Assembly (NCBI GenBank): GCA_964647785.1
Contig: CAZYJD010000017.1
Coordinates: 1-32,434 of the forward strand
Direction of reading: 5' to 3'
Source of the DNA: CAZYJD01 sp964647785
Lineage (GTDB): Bacteria; Bacteroidota; Bacteroidia; NS11-12g; UBA9320
Length of the DNA stretch: 32,434 nt
Shown one piece after another: positions 15,771 through 23,830 of this stretch (the first letter of the stretch is position 1; every line of letters begins with the position of its first letter). The notes below the pieces were generated by a model. That model saw nothing but the letters and a program-made list of their open reading frames with translations, ran no database searches and was not told the DNA's origin. The position numbers and the translations under genes were made by a program.

Positions 15771-17173
15771 TATTCAAGTTCAGGTTCGAGGCGCTGCATG
15801 ATGCGAGATACGGTTGCATCGCCGGTAACATTCACGACCGTTCTGCACATATCCAGAATGCGATCTACAGGGAGAATGATGGCAATCCAGGCCGGATTGA
15901 GTCCAACGGAGCCCAAAACCAAAATTAACATAACCAAACCTGCACTGGGCACTGCGGCTGAGCCAATGGATGCAAGGGTAGCCGTTAGCACAATCATTAG
16001 TTGCTGGCCCAGATCAAGATCAATCAAGTGCATTTGGGCGAGAAATACTACCGCCACTGCCTGATACAAACTGGTTCCATCCATATTAACAGTTGCACCA
16101 ATGGGCAGCACAAAGTCGCTGATCGTTCTCGGTACTTTCAAGTTATCGTTTACGCACTCCATGGTTACCGGAAGGGTAGCTGCACTGCTGCTCGTTGAAA
16201 AGGCCAATAATTGTGCAGGACCGATGGCTCTAAAAAATTTGGCATATCCCAACTTCCGATCGGTGAGCATGGCCAAACAGGGATAAAAAATGAAAATCAT
16301 GAATGCAAGACCGAGTACAACGCTCAAGCTGTAGATGCCCAATCCCTTGAAGATTTCGAACAATGCCTGGAGATCGTTGCCCGCCATTCGACTGAACACC
16401 CCTGCGGTAAGCGCAAAAACAAAGAATGGGGCAGCCTTCATTACAATATCTACCATCTTCAGAAAAACCTCGTTGGTTCCTCTGCTGAAGGCAATCACGG
16501 GGCCCACTTTCTCTTCGGGAAGCATGACGAGGGTAATCCCAAAGAAGAGCGCAAAGAAAATAACCTGCAACATGAGCCCCATGTTTTCGAGCGAGAGGAA
16601 AATATTTTCAGGTACAAAATCGATGAGAAACTGCAAAGGCCCAGTGCCCTCCAAAGTTTTTGCGGCTTCAATTTTCGCTTGCACCTCAGGATCAGGGGGT
16701 GCCATTTGCATTTGGGCACTCAAGCTCTTGGCTTCAGCTGCGTAATTTTCTTCACAACTGAAGCATGCACCGTCTTTGATGGACTTCCCTTCAGATTGGG
16801 CCCATATTTCGTACTTCAGTCGATTGGTAAGCCGTTCTTCCTGGGCCATTCGCTTTCCCGGTGAAATGAGGTTTACCACCACCAACCCTACGCTCACCGC
16901 TGTAATGGTGGTAATCAAATACACCAGTAGGGTCTTGAACCCCATCCGGCCTAACTTTCCAACGTCTTGCAAACTGCTCACCCCGGTTATGATGGAGAAG
17001 AGCACCAGCGGAACGGCAATCAGTTTCAGTAAGCGGATAAAAATGGTGCCGAAGGGATTGATCCAGTCGGCAGTGAATTCAGCCCAGCCATAATGTGCGG
17101 AGGCTATGGACCAGAACACGCCCAAGATAAGTCCGAAGATAATTTTCCAATGAAGTGGGATTTTTTTAAGCAT
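15770..17173 (-). CDS. Dicarboxylate/amino acid:cation symporter (DAACS family)
   Basis: A 467-residue inner-membrane symporter for glutamate, aspartate or C4-dicarboxylates, driven by Na+ or H+. Key motifs: the serine-rich reentrant hairpin STSSSAATLP at 326-335 and the cation/substrate motif NMDGT at 363-367, with eight predicted membrane segments. The segment between about residues 105 and 180, after membrane segment 3, is much longer than in archaeal homologues and contains CFSC (Cys137 and Cys140) in an acidic, charged loop. That pair could form a disulfide or bind metal outside the membrane. The gene begins with ATG at 17173, eight bases inside the end of aroC, so it is translationally coupled to a biosynthetic gene with which it has no obvious link. 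Confidence 0.93.
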   Translation of the reverse strand: MLKKIPLHWKIIFGLILGVFWSIASAHYGWAEFTADWINPFGTIFIRLLKLIAVPLVLFSIITGVSSLQDVGKLGRMGFKTLLVYLITTITAVSVGLVVVNLISPGKRMAQEERLTNRLKYEIWAQSEGKSIKDGACFSCEENYAAEAKSLSAQMQMAPPDPEVQAKIEAAKTLEGTGPLQFLIDFVPENIFLSLENMGLMLQVIFFALFFGITLVMLPEEKVGPVIAFSRGTNEVFLKMVDIVMKAAPFFVFALTAGVFSRMAGNDLQALFEIFKGLGIYSLSVVLGLAFMIFIFYPCLAMLTDRKLGYAKFFRAIGPAQLLAFSTSSSAATLPVTMECVNDNLKVPRTISDFVLPIGATVNMDGTSLYQAVAVVFLAQMHLIDLDLGQQLMIVLTATLASIGSAAVPSAGLVMLILVLGSVGLNPAWIAIILPVDRILDMCRTVVNVTGDATVSRIMQRLEPELE

Positions 17174-18251
17174 ACTGATAAGCTCTTTGATTCAAAAAAT
17201 GATTGGCCAGCACCAGCCAGCTCATGGCCTCAACGATGGGCACGGCTCTTGGCAACACACAGGGATCGTGTCGACCGCTTGCCTCTAGTTCGGTGATTTC
17301 GCCCTCCTTATTGAGTGCTGTTTGGGGTTTGCCAATGGTAGCCGTTGGTTTGAAGGCCGTGCGAAAAAAAATGTCCATTCCATTGCTGATGCCTCCCTGT
17401 ATACCACCTGAAAAATTACTCGACAACTCAGCTTTGCCATCCTTATTTTGCCAAGCGTCATTCACTTCCGAGCCTTTTTTCCGGCTCATTTCAAAACCAC
17501 CTCCCAATTCAAAGCCTTTTACTGCATTGATGCTGAACATGGCGTGTGCCAGATCCGCACTCAGCTTTGAAAACACCGGCTCGCCCCAGCCTGCTGGTAC
17601 GCCCTGAATGAGGGTATTGATGACCCCACCTAAACTGTTCTGGGCTGCCCGGGCTTCTGAAATGGCGGCTTCCATGAGGCGATGGGTCGGCTCATGCGGA
17701 CAACGCAAGGGCCATTCCCAACGTTGATCCAGTTGGAGCTCTTCGGGATTTAAAGGACAGGCGATGTTGTGTATTTCTGCGACAAAGGCAGAAACTTTGA
17801 TGGGATGAAAATGCCTCAGCATCATGGCTGCCACCGCACCTGCAGCCACCCATCCGGCTGTGACGCGGGCAGAAGAACGGCCTCCACCGCGGTGGTCGCG
17901 AATGCCGTATTTTTTCTCGTAGGTGAAGTCGGCATGCGATGGGCGATATAGGTTTTTAAGCGCATCGTAATCCTTGGGGCGTGCATCCTTATTGGGGATG
18001 AGAATGGTGATGGGATGTCCGGTGCTTTTCCCATCAAACAGTCCACTGAGCACCTCTGCTTCATCCGCCTCATTTCTGCTGGTGGTAAATTTGCTTTGCC
18101 CGGGTCTTCTCCTGCTCAACTGCAGGCCGAGATATTCAAAATCGAAGGGAATGCCGGCTGGACAACCATCAATCACCACGCCTATGGCCGGCCCATGCGA
18201 CTCCCCAAAAGAAGTGACACTGAACAATTGCCCGAATGAGTTGTGCTGCAC
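17166..18251 (-). CDS. aroC: Chorismate synthase
   Basis: Last step of the shikimate pathway: converts 5-enolpyruvylshikimate-3-phosphate to chorismate with reduced FMN. The 361-residue length is normal. Recognised motifs are SFGESHGPAIG, RRRPGQSKFTTSRNEAD, YRPSHADFTY, RDHRGGGRSSARVTAGW, GISNGMDIFFRTAFKPTATI and GRHDPCVLPRAVPIVEAM. The start is a GTG at 18251 (GTGCAGCACAAC); no ATG is available at the conserved N-terminus, and the motif SFGQLFSVTSFGESHG sits exactly where the family begins. It overlaps the following symporter gene by eight bases. aroB and aroA lie upstream on the same strand but are separated from it by a T9SS protein gene. Confidence 0.97.
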   Translation of the reverse strand: MQHNSFGQLFSVTSFGESHGPAIGVVIDGCPAGIPFDFEYLGLQLSRRRPGQSKFTTSRNEADEAEVLSGLFDGKSTGHPITILIPNKDARPKDYDALKNLYRPSHADFTYEKKYGIRDHRGGGRSSARVTAGWVAAGAVAAMMLRHFHPIKVSAFVAEIHNIACPLNPEELQLDQRWEWPLRCPHEPTHRLMEAAISEARAAQNSLGGVINTLIQGVPAGWGEPVFSKLSADLAHAMFSINAVKGFELGGGFEMSRKKGSEVNDAWQNKDGKAELSSNFSGGIQGGISNGMDIFFRTAFKPTATIGKPQTALNKEGEITELEASGRHDPCVLPRAVPIVEAMSWLVLANHFLNQRAYQYA

Positions 18252-18310
18252 GCGTCAAAGATAGAAAGAATTGCTTGCCTATAGGCAGCGCGATGCCCCC
18301 CTGGAAAGGA

Positions 18311-19708
18311 TCATTGCTTCAATATCCTGCGCACATGCTTGATACCTTCTGCATCTTCAATGAGCACTACATACACCCCCGATGGCAAATGGGTCATGTT
18401 TAAGTCTATCCCTCCTGCTTGGGTCTTTATCGGCACTATTTGAAGCCGTCCATCCACGCCATAAATAGCAACATCCATAGCCCGCATACCTGATACAGAT
18501 CTCAGTTGCAAGGTGGATTGAACCGGATTTGGATACACCTGCCAGTCACTACCGATGCGATCAAAGCTGTTTTCTGTTGAACTGGTCTGCTGGCTTGCAA
18601 AAGCCTTGGGGGCACAAAAGGTATCAGCATTTTGTAAATACGCCCCAAAATCAACCCGACCTTTGATGGTGATGTCATCATTGTAATCTTTAATGAATGA
18701 TGCAATGGTAGCTGAATCGGTCGATTGCCAATAATTGCCTTTGAAATCGATGGTATCGGTGGTGGAGGGATTGGCATTGGATCCATAAATCTGGATTTTT
18801 TCTACCTTCCCATTCATCGTCAAGAAATTATTTCCATGAAATGCAGCCAAAATAGGGTTGCTCCCGGTTGAAGTATAACGGCTAAAACGCAGCATGGCTG
18901 CAGTATTCATGGTACTCGTACTATCGAGGGTGTTGTTTTCGAAATTCAGACGAATGGTATCGTAATAAGAATAGGCCATCAGCTGTACACCTGCTTGAAT
19001 ATTGCCAAACCAATTGCACTTGATGTCTCCATCGTTATACAAATTGAAATATATCCAGTTGGCATGATTCACCACATTGCCCTCAAAACGAACCTTTCCA
19101 TAAAGATAAACTGCGTAGATACTGTCGAACTCACACGATCGAATGTCAGCAGCTCCATTGGTTCCTGATACATAGATCGGATAACCTCTACCTGCCAACC
19201 CTTTGAAACTGGATGAAACCACCTGCAGCTCTGAAGTGTCCGACATACTGGTGCCATATATACCGTAATAAGTATTTCTAAACTGGCAATCTTCTACGCG
19301 CACAGCAATTCGATTTACATAGAGCGATTTACCTGCCGCTCCTCCAGAACCAAAGAATGAGGTGTGTTGGAAAAGTGCTCCTTTTCCGGTAGAAGACCTG
19401 TAAGGCAACGCCTTATCGCTTAAATTGATTTCAAAACCAGAGATCTCCACCATGGTATCTTTTTTTCCCAAAGACTGAATCTCCCCATCCACCATTAGGC
19501 GAATACCCGATTGACCTGCAACGATGCGCGTGCCCGGCATTAAGCTCAGTTTCACCCCCTTTTCTACCAGGGTATTTGCTGTGAGCACATATGGACCTCC
19601 TGATTTTGTGAGTATCGTATCTTTTTGAATGAGAACAGGAAGAGGATTTTGTGCCTGAGCCCCAATTACGAGAGCGAAAAAGCACAATAAACTTAGAATG
19701 GGTTTCAT
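18311..19708 (-). CDS. Secreted parallel beta-helix-like protein with T9SS type A sorting domain
   Basis: A 465-residue exported protein, signal peptide ending near AQAQ (about residue 20). The body (about 30-365) is rich in short repeated strands with N/D/S/G turns, for example IRLMVDGEIQSLG, ALFQHTSFFGSGGA and IRSCEFDSIYAVYLYG, typical of right-handed parallel beta-helix (pectate-lyase-like) proteins. No catalytic motif is evident. The C-terminal ~75 residues (DWQVYPNPVQSTLQL to HVRRILKQ) form a T9SS type A sorting domain. It probably acts on the cell surface or outside the cell. It lies between aroA (122-base gap upstream) and aroC (59-base gap downstream) on the same strand, so it interrupts the aro genes. 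Confidence 0.85.
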   Translation of the reverse strand: MKPILSLLCFFALVIGAQAQNPLPVLIQKDTILTKSGGPYVLTANTLVEKGVKLSLMPGTRIVAGQSGIRLMVDGEIQSLGKKDTMVEISGFEINLSDKALPYRSSTGKGALFQHTSFFGSGGAAGKSLYVNRIAVRVEDCQFRNTYYGIYGTSMSDTSELQVVSSSFKGLAGRGYPIYVSGTNGAADIRSCEFDSIYAVYLYGKVRFEGNVVNHANWIYFNLYNDGDIKCNWFGNIQAGVQLMAYSYYDTIRLNFENNTLDSTSTMNTAAMLRFSRYTSTGSNPILAAFHGNNFLTMNGKVEKIQIYGSNANPSTTDTIDFKGNYWQSTDSATIASFIKDYNDDITIKGRVDFGAYLQNADTFCAPKAFASQQTSSTENSFDRIGSDWQVYPNPVQSTLQLRSVSGMRAMDVAIYGVDGRLQIVPIKTQAGGIDLNMTHLPSGVYVVLIEDAEGIKHVRRILKQ

Positions 19709-19830
19709 CTAGAGCGATTTAATGAATGTCAAAATTGGGATTAATAATAGAATTACTATCATGACATCCAGTTAGAGGGCCCCCAATCTTATATTTTGAC
19801 CGATACATGACATAACCACAATACTGCTGC

Positions 19831-21033
19831 TCAAACTTTTTCAAGCTCATGCAGAAATCCTGGAAATGACTTTTCAGTGCAATTCAAGTCGTCTATATCG
19901 AGCTTAAACAATTTTCCGAGCACCGCCAGACTCATCGCAAAACGGTGATCGCCATGGGAACTAAATCCCACTTTATCAGGTGCATGAAATGCCCGAGCAT
20001 CGAGTTTCCATCCCAAGTCAGATTCTTCTGTATGCACCCCAAAACGATGCATCATTTGAAGCAGTATGGACCAACGTTCGGATTCCTTTAAGTTGAGTGT
20101 TTCAATGCCTGCAACCGATAATTGCTCCTTTGCCGAGCACAATCCTGTGATAACCGGAATGGCAAGATCAGGGCAATCACTAAAATCTAAATGGGGGTAT
20201 TTTTTTTGCTCTTGTTTCTTGAGCGCCAAGATTCCGCCCGACCGTTCCTCCCAGTATATTCCGGCCAGACCTTGCCAGCTCATTAAAACCGAATCTCCCT
20301 GACATGATGATCCGGCAGGTCGTAAACCAGGAAAGAACAAGCAACTTCCGGTCGGCATGTTGCTCAAAGCCTGCCAAAAAAAGGCGGCCGAACTCCAATC
20401 TGCTTCCACATCTACCACCGCAGGCGCAGCATTTCCCTTAAAAGGAGAGACAATGAGTTCTTCGTTTACCCACTGCAACTTTAGACCTAAGTGTTGCATG
20501 AGGTACTCCGTCATTTTAACATAGGACCAGGAATTTCTCGGGCCAATGATCTTAAAGCGCATTCCATCAGGAAGAGCGGGAGCCATCATCATCAGGGCAC
20601 TTAAAAACTGGCTGCTTTTTTCTGTGCTTATTTCCAGGACTGTAGATTCCAGAAGTACGGGTAACACCTTAAGCGGCAAGCAATTTTCTTCTCCTAGCTC
20701 CGTCAGTTTTGCTCCCATTTGTCGCAGTGCACAGATGAGTTCACCCATGGGGCGTTCATGCATTCGTGCAGTTCCTGTAATGCGGTGTTCCTTTCCGCTC
20801 AAACAAGCCAAGGCTGTAGTGAAACGGGCTGCCGTTCCGGCATCCTGAACATTTATGTCATTGGGTAATTCCCCGTCTTTGAGCAGGGCTTTTAAAATCC
20901 TGGTATCCTTGGCATCGCTCAAATTGCGTATTTCCAGAGAAGGTGTATATAGGAATTTTAGCACCAATAAACGATTGCTTATGCTTTTGCTAGGTGGCAG
21001 TTGGATGGATGGGGTGTTGTGCTTCAAAACCAT
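19831..21033 (-). CDS. aroA: 3-phosphoshikimate 1-carboxyvinyltransferase (EPSP synthase)
   Basis: Sixth step of the shikimate pathway: joins PEP to shikimate-3-phosphate; the target of glyphosate. At 400 residues it is somewhat shorter than the common ~430. Conserved sites: PPSKSISNR with Lys16, DAGTAARF (usual NAGT with Asn to Asp), ARMHERPMGEL, SSQFLSALMM, ADWSSAAFFW, NLKESERWS (usual LRxKESDR), SHGDHRFAMSLA and the C-terminal EKSFPGF. It begins four bases after the aroB stop, so aroBA form an operon. The variant NAGT and KESDR motifs are mild departures from the proteobacterial consensus. Confidence 0.95.
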   Translation of the reverse strand: MVLKHNTPSIQLPPSKSISNRLLVLKFLYTPSLEIRNLSDAKDTRILKALLKDGELPNDINVQDAGTAARFTTALACLSGKEHRITGTARMHERPMGELICALRQMGAKLTELGEENCLPLKVLPVLLESTVLEISTEKSSQFLSALMMMAPALPDGMRFKIIGPRNSWSYVKMTEYLMQHLGLKLQWVNEELIVSPFKGNAAPAVVDVEADWSSAAFFWQALSNMPTGSCLFFPGLRPAGSSCQGDSVLMSWQGLAGIYWEERSGGILALKKQEQKKYPHLDFSDCPDLAIPVITGLCSAKEQLSVAGIETLNLKESERWSILLQMMHRFGVHTEESDLGWKLDARAFHAPDKVGFSSHGDHRFAMSLAVLGKLFKLDIDDLNCTEKSFPGFLHELEKV

Positions 21034-21037
21034 TCAC

Positions 21038-22060
21038 TCATTTGAGTCTTCCGATCATTCCAGTATATGCTTTTCTAAATTGCATTTCATTTCCTGGAAT
21101 ATTTTCGGTGCAATTACCTATTGGACCAATTAAACTGAACAGCACTTGTTGATCATTCTTTTTGTCTCTGCGTGCATAGCCCCATAATACTTGTTCATCC
21201 AGATTTTGAAGTATTTCATAGGGAGGGGTGAATGAGCTCAACACCTCAACAGCCTTGTCAACTTCTTCTTCTGCAAGAAGGTGCAGCTCAGCCGCCATTA
21301 AAAGCTCAGCAATTAAACCGGCTGCCACAGCTTCTCCATGATAAACATCCAGGTTCAGCTCAAGACAAGCCGACTCAATGGCATGCCCCACGGTATGCCC
21401 GGCATTCAAAATTTTCCGTTTTCCTTTTTCTTCCGGATCTTGTTCTACAATCGCTCGCTTGATGGCAATGCTTTTTTGTAGCAAATCTTCTCTTTGTAAA
21501 AGATTTTTTTGCCCTACTTTATTGAGTTCCTCCCAATGTCCTTTATCAGCGATTAATCCGTGCTTTAGCATTTCAACCCAACCGTTATTCATATGCCGTT
21601 CGGGCAATGATTTCAGAAACGAGGGCCAGATAATAATTTCTGCGGCTTCCTTGAACAAGCCAATGTAATTCTTAAGTGGACCAAAATCGACTGCCAGTTT
21701 TCCACCATGCGCTGCATCACACATTGCCAGCAAAGTGGTGGGAATGAGCCTAAAAGGGATACCACGCATGAACAATGCAGCGCACAAGCCTCCCATGTCA
21801 CAAAGCACCCCTCCACCAAGAATAATGACTTCTGTTTGGCGATTTACCCCGAGCTTGATCCATTGCTCCCAAACCTCCGTGCATTGATGCCATTGTTTGT
21901 TTGCTTCGCCCGAAGGAACAACCACCACCGAAATATTTTCATAATCAAGCAATGGCAAACAATGGATTGCCGTATTCTCATCACAAAGAATTACCCGATT
22001 TTTGAACTCGGTTAAAGCTCTCACTTTTAGGGCTTGGGAGGTGAATCGAACAACGGACAT
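21038..22060 (-). CDS. aroB: 3-dehydroquinate synthase
   Basis: Second step of the shikimate pathway: NAD- and Zn/Co-dependent cyclisation of DAHP to 3-dehydroquinate. Recognised parts: SGEANK, GGGVLCDMGG, MRGIPFRLIPTTLLA, KNYIG, the metal ligands in VEMLKHG, NAGHTVGHAIE and YHGEAVAAG. Two motifs depart from the usual ones: GGGVxGD reads GGGVLCD, and VDSSVGGK reads CDAAHGGK, though the aspartate and lysine are kept. The ATG at 22060 (340 residues) is preferred because conserved sequence begins soon after it and TACTTTG lies five bases upstream; an in-frame ATG at 22132 would add 24 residues. It is divergent from the desaturase and leads the aroBA operon. Confidence 0.93.
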   Translation of the reverse strand: MSVVRFTSQALKVRALTEFKNRVILCDENTAIHCLPLLDYENISVVVVPSGEANKQWHQCTEVWEQWIKLGVNRQTEVIILGGGVLCDMGGLCAALFMRGIPFRLIPTTLLAMCDAAHGGKLAVDFGPLKNYIGLFKEAAEIIIWPSFLKSLPERHMNNGWVEMLKHGLIADKGHWEELNKVGQKNLLQREDLLQKSIAIKRAIVEQDPEEKGKRKILNAGHTVGHAIESACLELNLDVYHGEAVAAGLIAELLMAAELHLLAEEEVDKAVEVLSSFTPPYEILQNLDEQVLWGYARRDKKNDQQVLFSLIGPIGNCTENIPGNEMQFRKAYTGMIGRLK

Positions 22061-22065
22061 GTCTG

Positions 22066-22072
22066 CAAAGTA
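22066..22072 (-). promoter_or_regulatory. Near-consensus -7 element for aroB
   Basis: On the minus strand this is TACTTTG, one base shorter between TA and TTTG than the TAnnTTTG consensus, placed five bases before the preferred ATG at 22060. The position matches that of the gpmI and amidohydrolase elements. It would conflict with a translation start at 22132. Confidence 0.25.
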
Positions 22073-22208
22073 CGCCATTCTTTTTTGCACATGAATGCTC
22101 ACAATACGATGTCCTCTCAAAGAATCAATCATTTAAACAATCATTTTGAGAATGGTTATTACATTCATTTCGCTTATAATTGCAAGCAGCCGATTAGGCC
22201 TACTCTTT

Positions 22209-23318
22209 ATGACATTTCAACCCATACGTTTCAAATCGGCCGGAAACCAGGCCGAGTTCTATCAGACTTTAAAGCAGCGTGTTCAACAGTATTTCGATGA
22301 CAATAAGATCTCGAAACACGCAAATGGCGCCATGATTTTCAAAACCATCGCCATGATGATTATTTACCTTACTCCTTACGCACTCATTGTAAGCGGGGTT
22401 CTTAGCAATCCTTGGTTGGTACTTGTAGCCTGGCTTGTTATGGGCATAGGCATGGCCGGATTGGGCTTCAGTGTAATGCATGATGCCAATCACGGTGCTT
22501 ATAGCAGTAAACCTCAGATCAACCGTTGGCTTGGCAACATTATTTATCTGCTCGGAGGCAATCCTGAGAATTGGAAAATTCAGCACAATGTACTCCATCA
22601 TTCGTTCACCAATATCGAAGGAATGGATGAAGACATTGAGGGTCCTTGGCTTCTTCGATTCTCCCCTGAAAGTCCGTACAGACCCTTGCACCGCTACCAA
22701 TACATCTATGCCTGGCCACTTTACGGCTTGATGACCATCATGTGGAGTACCACGAAAGACTTTCGTCAGGCCATTCGATACAACAATAAAAACTTACTCA
22801 AGACACAACGCATAACCATGAAGTCGTTGATGAGTCGTTTGTTCTATTCAAAAGTTCTCTACTATGCATTGTTTTTGGCTTTACCCATGATTTTCTCTCC
22901 GGTTGCTTGGTGGCAAACTTTGATTTTTTACACAGCCATGCACCTAACCGCAGGTTTTATTCTTGCCATTATTTTCCAACCTGCCCATGTCATTCCCGAG
23001 ACACAATTCCCAAATATTGGAGCAGATCGTGTTGTAGAAAACAACTGGGCGGTGCATGAACTTTCTACTACCGCCAACTTCGCCCCGAAAAATAAAATTC
23101 TGAGCTGGTATGTAGGTGGTTTGAATTTTCAGATTGAACACCACTTATTCCCGAATATTTGCCATATTCACTATCCTAAAATTGCCCCTATCGTTCAGAA
23201 AACTGCTGAAGAGTTTGGAATGCCTTATATCAGCTTCCCGACCTTTAGGAAAGCAGTAAAAGAACACGCCACATTGTTGCGAAAGTTGGGGGATCCGGAG
23301 TTTAAGATGGCCTCCTGA
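22209..23318 (+). CDS. Membrane fatty-acid (acyl-CoA) desaturase
   Basis: A di-iron integral membrane desaturase that introduces double bonds into acyl chains. Counting from the ATG at 22209 (369 residues), the three histidine boxes are HDANH (91-95), HNVLHH (126-131) and QIEHH (308-312). The final QIEHH, rather than HxxHH, resembles front-end/linoleoyl-CoA-type desaturases, though no cytochrome b5 domain is present. Hydrophobic segments at about 45-85 and 215-260 are as expected. An upstream in-frame ATG at 22146 would add a hydrophobic 21-residue leader not typical of the family, so it is not chosen. It is divergent from aroB. A role in membrane fluidity or polyunsaturated fatty acids is inferred. 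Confidence 0.9.
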   Translation: MTFQPIRFKSAGNQAEFYQTLKQRVQQYFDDNKISKHANGAMIFKTIAMMIIYLTPYALIVSGVLSNPWLVLVAWLVMGIGMAGLGFSVMHDANHGAYSSKPQINRWLGNIIYLLGGNPENWKIQHNVLHHSFTNIEGMDEDIEGPWLLRFSPESPYRPLHRYQYIYAWPLYGLMTIMWSTTKDFRQAIRYNNKNLLKTQRITMKSLMSRLFYSKVLYYALFLALPMIFSPVAWWQTLIFYTAMHLTAGFILAIIFQPAHVIPETQFPNIGADRVVENNWAVHELSTTANFAPKNKILSWYVGGLNFQIEHHLFPNICHIHYPKIAPIVQKTAEEFGMPYISFPTFRKAVKEHATLLRKLGDPEFKMAS

Positions 23319-23434
23319 CCTGCGATTCACGAGCCCTATTTGAACCACGACGCTTTCTAATTCGCTTTTTCGGACAGATGTCATTTTCGTAGCGTCAATC
23401 GATGTCTTTTCAATGATTTATTGACCTCACAAGA

Positions 23435-23809
23435 ATGACAATGAAAAGTATTGGATCCATCTCTCTTCTACTTTTGGCTGCTTGCCAAATAGCATATCCC
23501 GAGTGGTTGATGCAATCGCAGCACAGCATTTCTCCCGATGGCAAAGCTGCATTGTACATTCACAGCGGAGACTCCAATCGTGTTTCCATAGCAAGCTGGT
23601 TTACAACCTCCATTGGAGATGGAGGCGCAGGGGTTTTCGACCTTTACACCGATTCAATGGAGTCAATCGAACTGATTTGGCATTCAGATAGCCTTGCTGA
23701 AATCAAATACCCTTCACTCTCCACTATCATAAGGAAGGAGTCAAGGGTATTTTTCGGAGGGAGGAACCTCCATCTAATCTATAGCCCGGCAGGTCGAAAA
23801 ATAAACTGA
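23435..23809 (+). CDS. Small lipoprotein of unknown function
   Basis: A 124-residue protein with a clear lipobox (LLLLAAC, Cys17). Two ATGs six bases apart (23435, 23441) both fit. The mature part (about 105 residues) starts with ISPDGKAALYIHSGDSN, then SIGDGGAGVFDLYTD and a strand-rich tail; the DGxxAL and GGAG pattern suggests a small all-beta domain, but I recognise no family. It is separated from the desaturase by 116 bases and ends convergently six bases from the dipeptidase stop. Low-identity homologues would be expected mostly in close relatives. Confidence 0.65.
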   Translation: MTMKSIGSISLLLLAACQIAYPEWLMQSQHSISPDGKAALYIHSGDSNRVSIASWFTTSIGDGGAGVFDLYTDSMESIELIWHSDSLAEIKYPSLSTIIRKESRVFFGGRNLHLIYSPAGRKIN

Positions 23810-23830
23810 AGGCTATTACCCTTTCTTCAG
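23806..23830. terminator. Possible bidirectional terminator between convergent genes
   Basis: CTGAAG (23806-23811) and CTTCAG (23825-23830) form a 6-bp stem across the short gap between the lipoprotein and dipeptidase stop codons, with 13 bases between the arms. There is no strong T tract, so support is weak. Confidence 0.2.

Noticed and set aside
22061..22132. Longer aroB start at the upstream ATG
   Set aside because: It would add 24 residues before the conserved region and would place the -7-like element inside the gene. Not excluded, but less likely than 22060.
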